From assembly GCA_020848855.1 (NCBI GenBank), contig JADLHH010000233.1:1-5398 (forward strand): DNA of 5,398 nucleotides. The letters are read 5' to 3'. The stretch is from Anaerolineae bacterium. GTDB lineage: Bacteria > Chloroflexota > Anaerolineae > Aggregatilineales > Phototrophicaceae. Below, one piece after another: positions 5,385 to 5,398 of the stretch; the stretch's first letter is position 1; every line of letters begins with the position of its first letter. Under the pieces are notes generated by a model. It was not told the DNA's origin. It was given only the letters and a program-made list of their open reading frames with translations, and searched no databases. Position numbers and translations under genes: made by a program.

Positions 5385-5398
5385 TGGAATTCATCTTC
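5384..5398 (+). CDS. Start of the next gene, probably the second permease (partial, 5 codons)
   Basis: The TGATG junction puts an ATG (5384-5386) overlapping the previous stop by one base, with AGGAG at 5370-5374 nine nt upstream. Only MEFIF is visible before the window ends. BMP-type importers normally encode two different BPD_transp_2 permeases side by side, and a short start leading directly into hydrophobic residues fits the second (NupQ/YufQ type). The identity rests on position, not on sequence. Confidence 0.7.

Overview
The window looks like a piece of a high-GC environmental bacterial chromosome. The coding regions use strongly G/C-ending codons, while the intergenic strips are more AT-rich and carry short palindromic repeats built on GTAGGGGC/GCCCCTAC. 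Together with the style of the transporter proteins, this suggests a Chloroflexota (Anaerolineae-like) genome. That assignment is an inference from pattern memory, not shown by any marker gene.

Layout. Bases 1-87 may hold the last 28 codons of a plus-strand gene that enters from the left. A short convergent intergenic strip (88-180) carries a GCCAAG-type repeat. A minus-strand gene (181-1419) encodes a CodA-family cytosine deaminase. A 133-bp divergent intergenic region (1420-1552) separates it from a plus-strand ABC importer operon. The operon encodes a BMP/Med-family periplasmic binding protein (1553-2560), a two-domain ATPase (2721-4208), a membrane permease (4326-5384) and the first five codons of the next gene (5384 onward), almost certainly the second permease. 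The two larger gaps inside the operon (2561-2720 and 4209-4325) both carry copies of the same GTAGGGGC palindromic family.

How the genes fit together. The transporter has the gene order and signatures of the BmpA/NupNOPQ (YufNOPQ)-type nucleoside/nucleobase importers. The divergent deaminase would act on an imported or salvaged pyrimidine base in the cytoplasm. The deaminase keeps every metal-binding and catalytic residue of E. coli CodA that I could align. However, the residue equivalent to CodA Asp314 is cysteine and the preceding His is Gln. Loss of Asp314 is the published discriminator for bacterial 5-methylcytosine deaminases. The most interesting hypothesis is therefore a transport-and-deamination module for 5-methylcytosine or another modified pyrimidine, controlled from the shared divergent region, which contains two inverted repeats that could be operators. 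The module reading is inference; the residue substitution is read directly from the sequence.
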